Below the pieces are notes generated by a model. It saw only the letters and a program-made list of their open reading frames with translations, made no database searches and had not been told where the DNA came from. The position numbers and the translations under genes are program-made. This document shows, piece by piece, positions 18,539-26,508 of a DNA stretch of 34,191 nt; position 1 is the stretch's first letter, and the number at the start of each line of letters is the position of its first letter. The stretch spans positions 1-34,191 of the forward strand of contig JAUHXL010000022.1 in NCBI GenBank assembly GCA_030426945.1, read 5' to 3'. This DNA comes from a bacterium (GTDB lineage: Bacteria; Myxococcota_A; Bradymonadia; UBA7976; UBA1532).

Positions 18539-18651
18539 CTGTGCGCGGGGCGCCCCCAGGCTTCCCGCCGGGGCGGAAACGCGATAGGAAAGGGCTCCGG
18601 TCCCGGCCAGCGCGCGGCGCGGGATCCCCCATGCGACGAGGAGGACCGCAG

Positions 18652-18936
18652 ATGGCGGACGTGAAGGTGACGCAGCCCCACAGCGTGGGGATCGCCGAGG
18701 CGAAGACCCGCATCGCCGGGTTCGAGGAGATGATGTCCAAGTACGGCGTGAAGGCAGACTGGGCGGGCAACGCGGCGAAGCTGAAGGGGATGGGGGTCTC
18801 GGGCTCGATCGACGTCACCGACTCGCTGGTCACCGTCGTGGTCAAGCTGGGCATGATGGCGAAGGCCGCGGGGGTCAAGCCCGACAAGCTGAAGGCCAGC
18901 ATCGAGAAGCGGCTGAAGGCGGCGTTCGAGGGTTGA
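18652..18936 (+). CDS. Polyhydroxyalkanoic acid system family protein (PHA_gran_rgn-like)
   Basis: This 94-residue protein matches the small PHA_gran_rgn family: an N-terminal VTQPHSVGIAEAKTRIAGFE helix, a YGVKADWAGN turn, the strand pair GVSGSIDVTDSLVTVVVKLG, and a basic C-terminal helix KASIEKRLKAAFE. The family is named for proximity to polyhydroxyalkanoate granule genes, but biochemical function is unproven, and no phaC or phasin lies here. AGGAGG is about eight bases from the ATG. It heads a seven-gene rightward run; the next start is only five bases after its stop. It resembles cytosolic lipid- or granule-associated proteins (inference). Confidence 0.82.
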   Translation: MADVKVTQPHSVGIAEAKTRIAGFEEMMSKYGVKADWAGNAAKLKGMGVSGSIDVTDSLVTVVVKLGMMAKAAGVKPDKLKASIEKRLKAAFEG

Positions 18937-18940
18937 GCGC

Positions 18941-19663
18941 TTGAACTGGGACGTCGCCGTCGAGATCGGTGAGGACGCCACGATCGCGGCCCCCGGCTGT
19001 CTGGTGGCGCTCGACCGCATCGGCGACGACGTCTGGCGCATCGCCACCCCGGACGCCTTCCGCGACGTCTGGTTGCCGCGCGGCGCCGGGCGCGTCTCGT
19101 TGCGACCGGCGCTGCCGGCCGAGGCGCTGGCCCTGTGCTTCGCGGTGCCCCTGCAGGCGGTCGGCGGGGCGGGGGCGCTCGAGGGGTGGGGCGCCATGCC
19201 GGTGGAGGCCGTCCTCGAGGTGCGTACGGACGCGGGCGTGGTGGACGTGCTGACCATCACGCCGCCGCGTCTTCGTCGCAAGCTGGCCGTGGGGCCCGTG
19301 GACGCCGCCGAGCTGGCGCGGGCCGTCGAGGTCACGTTCCGGCCGGGGCCGCTGCCCGAGGTCGGGCCGCCGGGCGAGTGCGTCGTCCCCCTGCGCTTCG
19401 AGCGACCGGGTTCGGCCGCCACCATCGATCGGTTGGTGGTGCCGGCCGGCGTCCTGTCGCTCTACAGCCGCGGGCCCCGCCTCATGAGCGCCCGGCTGAA
19501 CGTGGGCGTGCCCCGCGAGAACGAGGTGCAGGTGGCGGTGCTGTCCGGGCCCCCGGCGCCCGACATGGTGCGCCGCTTCGGTGCGCCCGATGGCCCCCGC
19601 AGCTTCTCGGCGCGTCTGGGGCAGCTGGCTCGCCGGGGCCTGGGGCTGGAATACGGTGCTTGA
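18941..19663 (+). CDS. DUF432-like protein preceding MscS
   Basis: This 240-residue protein starts at TTG with GAGGG about ten bases upstream, five bases after the previous stop. It looks like a soluble beta-rich protein without signal peptide. Its middle (VSLRPALPAEALALCFAVPL, then a PVEAVLEV strand) and the later LSLYSRGP turn fit my recollection of the DUF432 family, whose genes are often next to MscS-type channel genes. That context is met here by an 8-base overlap (GTGCTTGA) with the mscS gene. If correct, it may modulate the channel from the cytoplasm. The family assignment is tentative; the gene itself is well supported by overlaps and codon use. Confidence 0.6.
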   Translation: MNWDVAVEIGEDATIAAPGCLVALDRIGDDVWRIATPDAFRDVWLPRGAGRVSLRPALPAEALALCFAVPLQAVGGAGALEGWGAMPVEAVLEVRTDAGVVDVLTITPPRLRRKLAVGPVDAAELARAVEVTFRPGPLPEVGPPGECVVPLRFERPGSAATIDRLVVPAGVLSLYSRGPRLMSARLNVGVPRENEVQVAVLSGPPAPDMVRRFGAPDGPRSFSARLGQLARRGLGLEYGA

Positions 19664-20444
19664 TCGGCTGCGCGCGTGGTTGGCCGGTGAGGGCCCGGAG
19701 AGCCTGGCGACGGCCGCGGCCCTCGTCTTCGGCGCGTGGCTGCTGGCCCGCGTGCTTTCCGCGGTGTTGTGGCGCGACGCGCGCGATCCGCGCGCGGGCA
19801 TCGCCCGCAAGGTGCTGGTCTTCGGCCTCGTCGGCGGGGGGTTGTTCGCCGCGCTGCGCACGTTGGGCTTCGATCTCAGCGGCTTGCTGGTGACCGGCGG
19901 CCTCGTCACGGTGGCGGTGGGCTTCGCCAGCCAGGCCGCGGTGTCGAACATCATCAGCGGCCTGTTCCTCGCGGGCGACGAGCCCTTCGCCGTCGGCGAC
20001 TTCGTGCGCGTGGGTGAGGTCGAGGGCGTCGTCCTGCAGATCGACCTCTTGAGCACCAAGCTGCGGACCCTGCAGAACGTGTTCGTGCGGGTGCCCAACG
20101 AGGTCCTGCTGCGCGGCAACATCCACAACATGAGCCGCTTCGCCATCCGCCGGGTGGACGTCGTGGTGAGCGTTCCGCTCGACGCCCACCTCGATACGGT
20201 GCGCGCGGCGCTGCTCGAGGCGGCCCGCACCTCGAACCTCGCGCTGCTCTCGCCCGAGCCGGTGGTGCTCGTCGAGGCCCTGGGCGAGTATTCGGTGCGC
20301 GTGCAGCTGCGCACCTGGGTCGAGACCGGCCAGGTCGTGCAGGCGCGCGATCAGCTGACCGTGGCGGTGCGCGACGCGCTCGCGGCGCAGCGGGTGGTGC
20401 TCGGCGCGCGGTTGCCCGGCATCGTCGCGAAGGAGACCCCATGA
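19656..20444 (+). CDS. MscS-family mechanosensitive ion channel
   Basis: This 262-residue channel opens on membrane tension to release solutes during hypo-osmotic shock. Three hydrophobic segments (about 17-38, 48-65 and 70-100) end in the pore-lining TM3, TVAVGFASQAAVSNIISGLFL, followed by the beta-domain signature FAVGDFVRVGEVEGVV and VRVPNEVLL, then a C-terminal alpha/beta domain. The GTG at 19656 overlaps the DUF432-like stop by eight bases. The ATGA at its end couples it to the MFS gene. It is a minimal MscS length (E. coli MscS has 286 residues). Confidence 0.93.
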   Translation: MLDRLRAWLAGEGPESLATAAALVFGAWLLARVLSAVLWRDARDPRAGIARKVLVFGLVGGGLFAALRTLGFDLSGLLVTGGLVTVAVGFASQAAVSNIISGLFLAGDEPFAVGDFVRVGEVEGVVLQIDLLSTKLRTLQNVFVRVPNEVLLRGNIHNMSRFAIRRVDVVVSVPLDAHLDTVRAALLEAARTSNLALLSPEPVVLVEALGEYSVRVQLRTWVETGQVVQARDQLTVAVRDALAAQRVVLGARLPGIVAKETP

Positions 20445-21712
20445 GCCTGCCCCCCGGCGAGGGCGAGCGCAGCTTCCGCGCGCTGGTCGGCGCCCAGTTC
20501 TTCGGCGCGTTCAACGACAACCTGTTCAAGCAGCTGATCGCGCTCTTGGCCGCCGCGACGCTGTTCCCGGGTGAGGACAAGCAGGGCGTCGCCTTCGCCG
20601 TCTTCGCGCTGCCCTTCGTGCTGTTCAGCGGCATCGCCGGCGATCTGAGCGAGAAGTTCTCGAAGCGCTCGATCATCTGGCGGATGAAGGTCGCCGAGAT
20701 CGCCATCATGCTGGGCGCCATCTGGGCGCTGCAGGCCGCCAACTGGGAGCTGATGCTGGCCGTGCTGTTCGTGATGGGCAGCCAGTCGGCCATCTTCGGC
20801 CCCAGCAAGTACGGGGTGATCCCCGAGCTGGTGCGGCCGAATCGGCTGGTCGCCGCCAACAGCACCATCGCGATGACCACGTTCCTCGCGGCGCTCTTCG
20901 GGGGCGCCTTGGCCGGGCCGCTGCTCGACCACTTCGGGCCCGCCGCCGAGACCCCCCGCATGTGGCTGCCGGGCATCTTCTGCGTCGGCTTCGCCGTCAT
21001 CGGCACGGTGTTCGCGCGCTATATGCACCGCGTGCCGCCGCTGCAGCCGGACCTCGTGCTGCCGCGCCAGCCCCTGGGCAACCTGCCCGCCACCATCGGG
21101 CGGCTGCGGCGCGAGAAGGGCCTGTTTCGTCTGGTGCTGCTGTACTCGCTGTTCTGGTTCGACAGCGCGGTGATCAACCAGGCGATCAACGCCATGGGCC
21201 GGCCCGGCTACCTCGACCTGCCGCCGGGCAACAAGACGAAGCTGTCGATTCTGCTGGCGCTCATCTCGGTGGGCATCATCACCGGCAGCCTGCTGGCGCG
21301 CTTCCTGGCGCGGCGCTTCCCGCTGTCGACGCTGGTGATGGGGGGCGGCACCTTGATGGTGGCCTGCCAGGCCGCGCTGCTGGCGATCGGCACGGTGTTC
21401 GTCGGGGGCGACACCGCCTACGCCTTCGCGGCCATCGTGCTGGTGGTCACCGGCATCGCGGGCGCGGTGTTCGTCGTGCCGCTGCAGTCGTATCTGCAGG
21501 ACGGCCCGGCGCCGGGCATGCGGGGGCAGACCTTCGCGGTCAACAACTTCATGAACTTCCTGTTCATGTTCCTCGGCGGCGTCTTCTGGATCTTCGCGGG
21601 CGACGGGCTGGGCCCCGCGCTCGGTCAGATCGTCGGCGGCAGCCTCATGTTGGCCTTCCTGTGGGCCAACCGGGCGGCGGTCCGCTCGATGCGCATCGGA
21701 GACGGGGCTTGA
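20441..21712 (+). CDS. MFS transporter, LplT-like
   Basis: This 423-residue protein has about 12 transmembrane helices. The N-terminal FFGAFNDNLFKQ motif and the FGPSKYGVIPELV loop are hallmarks of LplT, the lysophospholipid flippase, and of the transporter half of LplT-Aas fusions. LplT moves lysophosphatidylethanolamine to the inner leaflet for re-acylation. No acyltransferase or acyl-ACP synthetase (aas) is adjacent, so the substrate is inferred from the motifs. The start overlaps the mscS stop (ATGA) and the stop overlaps the glycosyltransferase start (TTGA). Confidence 0.87.
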   Translation: MSLPPGEGERSFRALVGAQFFGAFNDNLFKQLIALLAAATLFPGEDKQGVAFAVFALPFVLFSGIAGDLSEKFSKRSIIWRMKVAEIAIMLGAIWALQAANWELMLAVLFVMGSQSAIFGPSKYGVIPELVRPNRLVAANSTIAMTTFLAALFGGALAGPLLDHFGPAAETPRMWLPGIFCVGFAVIGTVFARYMHRVPPLQPDLVLPRQPLGNLPATIGRLRREKGLFRLVLLYSLFWFDSAVINQAINAMGRPGYLDLPPGNKTKLSILLALISVGIITGSLLARFLARRFPLSTLVMGGGTLMVACQAALLAIGTVFVGGDTAYAFAAIVLVVTGIAGAVFVVPLQSYLQDGPAPGMRGQTFAVNNFMNFLFMFLGGVFWIFAGDGLGPALGQIVGGSLMLAFLWANRAAVRSMRIGDGA

Positions 21713-23115
21713 GCGCGAAGAAGCGCGTGAAGAAGGTGCGCAAGCGAGCGCCGCAGCGCGCGCCCGCGGTGACGTCCGGGCGGCCCCTGCTGTCCCTGGC
21801 GATGATGGTGAAGGACGAGGAGGACTTCCTCGCCGATGCGCTGCGATCGGCGCGCGGGTGGTGTGACGAGCTGGTGGTGGTCGACACGGGCAGCACCGAC
21901 CGCACCGTCGAGATCGCCCGTGATCTCGGCGCCGAGGTCAGCTTCTTCCCCTGGTGCGACAGCTTCTCGAAGGCGCGCAACGAGACGCTGCGGCGCGCGA
22001 CGGGCCGCTACGTGGCCATCCTCGACGCCGACGAGCGCTTCGTCGGCCGGCACCCGGAGGCGATCCGCGCGCACCTGAGGCCGGGCCCGCAGCACCCCTT
22101 CGAGGCGCTGAGCGTGCAGGTGACCAACACGCGCCTCGACGGCAGCCCCATCTCGTCTTTCTTCAGCGTGCGCTTCTTCGCCAACGACAGGCACCTCGGC
22201 TACAGCGGCCGGGTCCACAACCGCTTCGGCGCGCTGAGCCCCGGCGCGCCGAAGGTGAGCGTGACGAAGTACCTCGGGCTCGAGGTGCTGCACCTGGGCT
22301 ACGATCCCGACCTCTACGCGCTGCGGAAGAAGGCCGCGCGCTCGTTGCCGCTGATCGAAGCGACGGTGCGCGAGGAGCCGGACAACCTTCATTACCGCTA
22401 CTACCTGGGGCGCGAGTACCTGCTGCTGGCGCGGGTGAGCGAGGCCGTCGGGGTGCTGGAGCCGACGGCCGCGGCGCTGCTGCGCGCGCCGGGCCGGGGG
22501 CCCCTCGCCGAGACCGTCACGACGCTGATGCAGGCCTACGAGGCGGGCGGCGGACAGCCGGAGAAGGCGCTGACCCTGGGACAGGCGGCCCTGGCGCACG
22601 CGCCCACGCACCCCGACGTGTGGTTCGGCGTCGCCCGCGCGCTGGCCGCGTTGGGTCACGCGGATCCGGCCGCACAGGCGGGTGAGCGCGCGCTCGCGGC
22701 GCTGGCGCAGGTCCACGACGCGCAGGTGCAGTTGGCCCACCGGCGTTGGGATGCGCACGAGCTGCTCGGCAAGCTGTACTGGCAGCTGCAGCGCTTCCCC
22801 GAGGCGTACCGTCACGACCTCGCGGCCCTCGCCGACAAGCCGCCCGACTCGGCCGGCTGGCCGGTGCTGCTGAACTCGGTCTGCGCGCTGGCGATCGAGC
22901 TCGACGACGCGGAGCGCGTCCGGACCTTGCTCGAGCGTCTGCTCGCGCATCCCGAGGCGCCCCTCGCGATGTTCTTCTTCTACCTGCAGCGGGTCGCCGG
23001 GGCGGAGGGCGCCGAGGCCGCGCGGCGTCTGCTGCAGGACGCGGCGGCGCGCCACCCGCGGGTGGCCACCGACGCCGAGTACGCGCCGTGGGCGCAGCGG
23101 TTGGGGGTGACGTGA
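21709..23115 (+). CDS. Family 2 glycosyltransferase with TPR C-terminus
   Basis: This 468-residue protein starts at a TTG overlapping the MFS stop (TTGA), with GGAGA upstream. A basic tail (KKRVKKVRKRAP) precedes a GT-A domain (about 25-250): LSLAMMVKDEEDFL, VVVDTGSTDRTVEIA, FSKARNETLRRATG and the metal/nucleotide-sugar DAD motif at 106-108. The layout resembles SunS-type S-glycosyltransferases and related GT2-TPR proteins. Residues about 260-460 form TPR-like helix pairs (YYLGREYLLLARVSEAVGVL). No membrane segment is visible, so it acts in the cytosol on an activated sugar; the acceptor could be a protein, lipid or polysaccharide precursor. It is coupled to the phosphatase behind it by GTGA. 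Confidence 0.9.
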   Translation: MSAKKRVKKVRKRAPQRAPAVTSGRPLLSLAMMVKDEEDFLADALRSARGWCDELVVVDTGSTDRTVEIARDLGAEVSFFPWCDSFSKARNETLRRATGRYVAILDADERFVGRHPEAIRAHLRPGPQHPFEALSVQVTNTRLDGSPISSFFSVRFFANDRHLGYSGRVHNRFGALSPGAPKVSVTKYLGLEVLHLGYDPDLYALRKKAARSLPLIEATVREEPDNLHYRYYLGREYLLLARVSEAVGVLEPTAAALLRAPGRGPLAETVTTLMQAYEAGGGQPEKALTLGQAALAHAPTHPDVWFGVARALAALGHADPAAQAGERALAALAQVHDAQVQLAHRRWDAHELLGKLYWQLQRFPEAYRHDLAALADKPPDSAGWPVLLNSVCALAIELDDAERVRTLLERLLAHPEAPLAMFFFYLQRVAGAEGAEAARRLLQDAAARHPRVATDAEYAPWAQRLGVT

Positions 23116-23567
23116 GCAAGCTTCGGGTCTGTTTCGTGTGTCTGGGCAACATCTGCCGCTCGCCGCTGGCCGAGGGCGCGTTCAGGCGCCACGTCGAGGC
23201 CGCCGGCCTGGGCGACCGCTTCGAGATCGACTCGGCCGGGACGGGTCGATGGCACGTCGGTGAGCCGCCGGATCCGCGCAGCGTGGCCGAGGCCAAGAAG
23301 AACGGCGTCGACATCAGCCGCCAGCGCGCGCGCCAGTTCGTCGCGGCGGATCTACAGCGCTTCGACGTCGTCTGCGCCATGGATCGCAACAACCTGCGCG
23401 ACCTGCTGGCCCTCGGTGAGGGGACCGCCGAGGTCGCGATGCTGCTCGACGAGGACGTGCCGGATCCTTACTACGGACGAGGGGACGGCTTCGCGCGGGT
23501 GTGGTCGATGGTCGACCGCGGCTGCGCCGATCTGCTGACCGCGCTGCGCGCGCGCCACGGACTGTGA
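23112..23567 (+). CDS. Low-molecular-weight protein-tyrosine phosphatase
   Basis: This 151-residue enzyme carries the phosphatase loop CLGNICRS (C10 nucleophile, R16) near its N-terminus and the DPYYG loop with general acid D118, so it should be active. Such enzymes commonly dephosphorylate tyrosine kinases (Wzc-like) that control polysaccharide export, or act as arsenate reductases in some lineages; the neighbouring glycosyltransferase favours the former, but no kinase is in the window. The GTG start shares GTGA with the upstream gene. It lies eight bases before the next gene. Confidence 0.94.
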   Translation: MSKLRVCFVCLGNICRSPLAEGAFRRHVEAAGLGDRFEIDSAGTGRWHVGEPPDPRSVAEAKKNGVDISRQRARQFVAADLQRFDVVCAMDRNNLRDLLALGEGTAEVAMLLDEDVPDPYYGRGDGFARVWSMVDRGCADLLTALRARHGL

Positions 23568-23575
23568 GGCGGACG

Positions 23576-24931
23576 ATGCGGTATCTGCTCGGAGTGCTCT
23601 GCGTGTTGGCCCTCGGTGGCCCGGCGGTCGCCGCGCCGAACGACGAGGCGGCGGCCCGCGCGACCCTGGAGGCCTGGCTGAAGGCCCAGAACGACGGCGA
23701 CTTCCCGGCGTACTCGGCCCTGTACGCGCAGAAGTTCAACGGGGTGAAGCGGGCCGGCGCGCGCACCTCGCGCTTCCAGCGCGCGGACTGGCTGGTGGAC
23801 CGCGGCAAGATGTTCAAGGGGCGCTTCACGGTGGCCGCCGACAAGGTGAAGGTGCTGCCGCAGCCGAACGGCGCGGTCGTCAGCTTCGAGCAGACCTGGG
23901 CGTCGAAGCGCTTCAAGGATGTCGGCCCCAAGCAGCTGGTGCTCGTGCGCGAGGGGGATGCGCTGCGCATCGCGCGCGAAGAGATGCTCGCCTCGACCAT
24001 CGTCGGCGGCGAGCACGGTGGGCCGCCCGCCAGCGATCGGCTGTCGATGGCGATGGTGCTCGATCATCCCTACGTGGTGCTGGGCACCGACGCCGGTGAC
24101 GATCTGGTCGAGGGGCCGGTGCACGACCTGGGCGTCCACCGCACCCGCCGCGCGGTTCGGGCGGGCGGGCCGGGCAGCGCCTGGATCGGCCGGGCGGTCG
24201 AGCTGTACGGGAGCGGCGGGAAGGTGTGCGCGGGCAAGGTGGTGGATCTGCAGGTCGTCAGCCGAGTGACGCCCCACTTCGGCGCGGTGCAGACCTGGCA
24301 GGAAGACGGCCTGACGCCCCAGCAGCAGGCCGAGGCGGCCTGGGAGATGGCCAGCGAGGGCCGTCTGCTGGTCGGTCGCGTCGACGCCGGGGCCGACGCC
24401 TGCGCGGGGGCGCGCTGGGCGCGGGCAGCCGACGCGCCGGCGCCGACGGCGCTGCAGGCGCTGGCGACGGTGCCCGCCTGGCTGACCGCCGCCGCGCTGA
24501 AGCAGACGCGGGCGCTGCCCGGCTACCAGGCGATCACGAAGGGGTGGAGGTCCGAGGTGGCGGACGCGAAGGGCGGCTCCTGGGATCTGTACGGGGGCGC
24601 CACGCCCACCGTGCAGGCCTTCGCGCGGGCGGACGGCACGCCGGCCGTGGTGCTGGTGACGATGCGCGCCGGGCACGGCTGCGGCGACTTCTACGGCTCG
24701 TTCTGGGCCGCGTACACCGTCGATGGCCAGGCCCTGACCCGCATCAGCGATCCGGACGCCCCGGCCGAGCTCGGCATGGTGAGCGACGACGCCTTCGTCG
24801 CGGTGGTGGACGCCGACGGCGACGGCCGTTGGGAGCTGGTGGGCAAGGAGAGTCTGCATCGCCAGGACGCCAAGGGCGTGCTGCGCGAGGTCCTGAGCCT
24901 GCCCTACCCCTACTACGACTGCCCCTGCTGA
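23576..24931 (+). CDS. Secreted protein with NTF2-like domain, otherwise unknown
   Basis: GAGG precedes the ATG at 23576, eight bases after the phosphatase stop. Residues 1-20 form a signal peptide (MRYLLGVLCVLALGGPAVAA). Residues about 22-140 resemble an NTF2/SnoaL cone-like domain (ATLEAWLKAQNDGDFPAYSA, then KRFKDVGPKQLVLVREGDAL), as in proteins annotated as nuclear-transport-factor-2-like or Cds6-like cell-wall proteins. The remaining 300 residues are not recognised. They contain repeated WQ/WE strands, a DADGDGRWE motif and a C-terminal YYDCPC that may form a disulfide. Expected location is the periplasm. Its 3' end overlaps the TPR gene on the other strand by 19 bases. Confidence 0.75.
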   Translation: MRYLLGVLCVLALGGPAVAAPNDEAAARATLEAWLKAQNDGDFPAYSALYAQKFNGVKRAGARTSRFQRADWLVDRGKMFKGRFTVAADKVKVLPQPNGAVVSFEQTWASKRFKDVGPKQLVLVREGDALRIAREEMLASTIVGGEHGGPPASDRLSMAMVLDHPYVVLGTDAGDDLVEGPVHDLGVHRTRRAVRAGGPGSAWIGRAVELYGSGGKVCAGKVVDLQVVSRVTPHFGAVQTWQEDGLTPQQQAEAAWEMASEGRLLVGRVDAGADACAGARWARAADAPAPTALQALATVPAWLTAAALKQTRALPGYQAITKGWRSEVADAKGGSWDLYGGATPTVQAFARADGTPAVVLVTMRAGHGCGDFYGSFWAAYTVDGQALTRISDPDAPAELGMVSDDAFVAVVDADGDGRWELVGKESLHRQDAKGVLREVLSLPYPYYDCPC

Positions 24932-26331
24932 GGGGGGCGCGCGGCGCCGACCTGCAGGATCAGCAGGCCCCGCAGCGCGCGCCCGGCGGGGTGGTCGGGC
25001 TGCAACGTCAGCAGCTCATCGACCTGCTCGAGGGCCCGCCGGTACCACTGGCGCTGGTTGCAGAAGTCGACCAGCGCCAGCAGGTTGTCCGCCTTGAGCT
25101 GGTCGGACAGCCGGTCGGACTGCAGGCCCAGCTCGGTCGCTCGGCGCAAGGCCTCGTAGGCGCGCTCGTCGTTGCCCGCGCGGGTGTGCAGCTGGCCCAG
25201 CAGCTTCCAGGCGAGGCCCCAGCGCGGCGCGCGCGCCACCACCTGCTCGAACACGTCCACGCCGAGGTCGAGGTGGTCGGCCTCGTCGCGGCACAGCGCG
25301 GCCAGCTCGACGTACGCCGCCCGGCACCGGGGGGCGCGCTCGATGACCTCGACGTACAGCCGCAGGCGCTCGGCGATGGGCTCGGCGGCGCGGGCCGGCG
25401 CGAGCAGCACGTCCGTGTCGTCGGGTGGCGCGCGGTCGGCCACCCGCGGGTGGGAGGGCGCCAGCCGGGCCACCCGCGCGAGCTGATGCTCGACCCGGGC
25501 CGGCCAGCCGTGCGCTTCGCAGAAGTCCGCCAGCCGCAGGCGCAGGTCGACCTTGCGCCCCACATCCAGGGTGGGGCTGGTGTCGCTCAGCTCGGCGGCG
25601 CGCTCGAGCACGGTGTAGGCGTCTTCGAGGCGGCCCGCGGCCTCGTAGAGCTGGCCCAGCAGGTTCAGCCCCAGGCCCCATCCGGGCTGGGCCTCGGCCA
25701 GCCGCTCGTAGAACTCGACGCCTGCGGCGCGCTCGGCCGGGGGCAACTGGGCGTAGGTCTGCGCCAGGAAGATGTACGCGTTCGTGCACCGGTCGTCGCG
25801 CGAGAGGGCGCCGTGATACAGGGCGCAGGCCTCGGCGAAGTCCTCGCGCTCGAAGGCGTCGCGCGCCCGGCGGAGCAGGCCCTGCACCTCGCGCCGCTTG
25901 CTGACGTGATCGGCCACGACCTCGCCCGCGTCGCCCGCCGCCATGCGCGCGCGCAGCGCGCCGACGAGGGGGTGGCGGGGGGCGAAGTCGATCAGATCCT
26001 GCAGGTGCGCGTGGGCGCGCTGCGCCCAGCCGCGGCGCAGGCAGAAGTTGATCACCTTCAGCACCAGATCGGCCTTCAGCTCGCGCCCCAGCCGTCGGCT
26101 GCGCAGGCCGATGTCCATGCCCGTACGGAAGGCCTCGTAGGCGCGCTCGTCCTCGCCGGCGGCCTCGAGCAGCCGGGCGAGCAGGTCGTAGGCGAGGCCC
26201 CAGCGCTGGTTGTCGAGGCAGATCTGCTCGAAGGCGGCGACGCCGGCGCGCGGGTCGTCGTCACGGTGCGCTTCATAGAGCGCGTACAAGGCCTCGGCGT
26301 CCAGGCGCCCGGCGTCGTTGGGCGTACTCAC
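24913..26331 (-). CDS. TPR-like protein made of long internal repeats
   Basis: The GTG at 26331 is chosen because GGAGGG lies six bases upstream; the frame extends 24 codons further without support. Of 472 residues there is no signal peptide, so it is probably cytosolic. It is built of about 2.6 copies of a 150-175-residue super-repeat (30-203, 204-356, 357-460), each beginning with a WGLxxxLLxxLxxxAG helix pair and then a KADLVLKVINFC-like helix. These are degenerate TPR/HAT-type helix pairs, which usually act as protein-binding scaffolds. The partner is unknown. It is divergent from the carboxypeptidase and overlaps the secreted protein gene tail to tail. Confidence 0.82.
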   Translation of the reverse strand: MSTPNDAGRLDAEALYALYEAHRDDDPRAGVAAFEQICLDNQRWGLAYDLLARLLEAAGEDERAYEAFRTGMDIGLRSRRLGRELKADLVLKVINFCLRRGWAQRAHAHLQDLIDFAPRHPLVGALRARMAAGDAGEVVADHVSKRREVQGLLRRARDAFEREDFAEACALYHGALSRDDRCTNAYIFLAQTYAQLPPAERAAGVEFYERLAEAQPGWGLGLNLLGQLYEAAGRLEDAYTVLERAAELSDTSPTLDVGRKVDLRLRLADFCEAHGWPARVEHQLARVARLAPSHPRVADRAPPDDTDVLLAPARAAEPIAERLRLYVEVIERAPRCRAAYVELAALCRDEADHLDLGVDVFEQVVARAPRWGLAWKLLGQLHTRAGNDERAYEALRRATELGLQSDRLSDQLKADNLLALVDFCNQRQWYRRALEQVDELLTLQPDHPAGRALRGLLILQVGAARPPQQGQS

Positions 26332-26495
26332 GGTCGGCCCTCCACGGGGCTGCGGGCGACCGCGCTTCGCGTCGGCCGCCGCGCCTGCTTTTTGTGAGGC
26401 CACGCTAGCACGGGTGGTCGCGGGACGTCGCGCTCGGGTGGCAGCGCGGGCGCGGGGCGGCTACCCTGCGCGGTCGTTGGATCAGCCACTCGGAA

Positions 26496-26507
26496 CGGAG
26501 CGCTCCG
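26496..26507 (+). other. Palindrome covering the M32 ribosome binding site
   Basis: CGGAGCGCTCCG, a perfect 12-bp palindrome, contains the GGAG ribosome binding site and ends two bases before the ATG at 26509. In mRNA it has essentially no loop, so a hairpin is strained; dimeric protein binding or chance are alternatives. Confidence 0.3.
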
Positions 26508-26508
26508 C

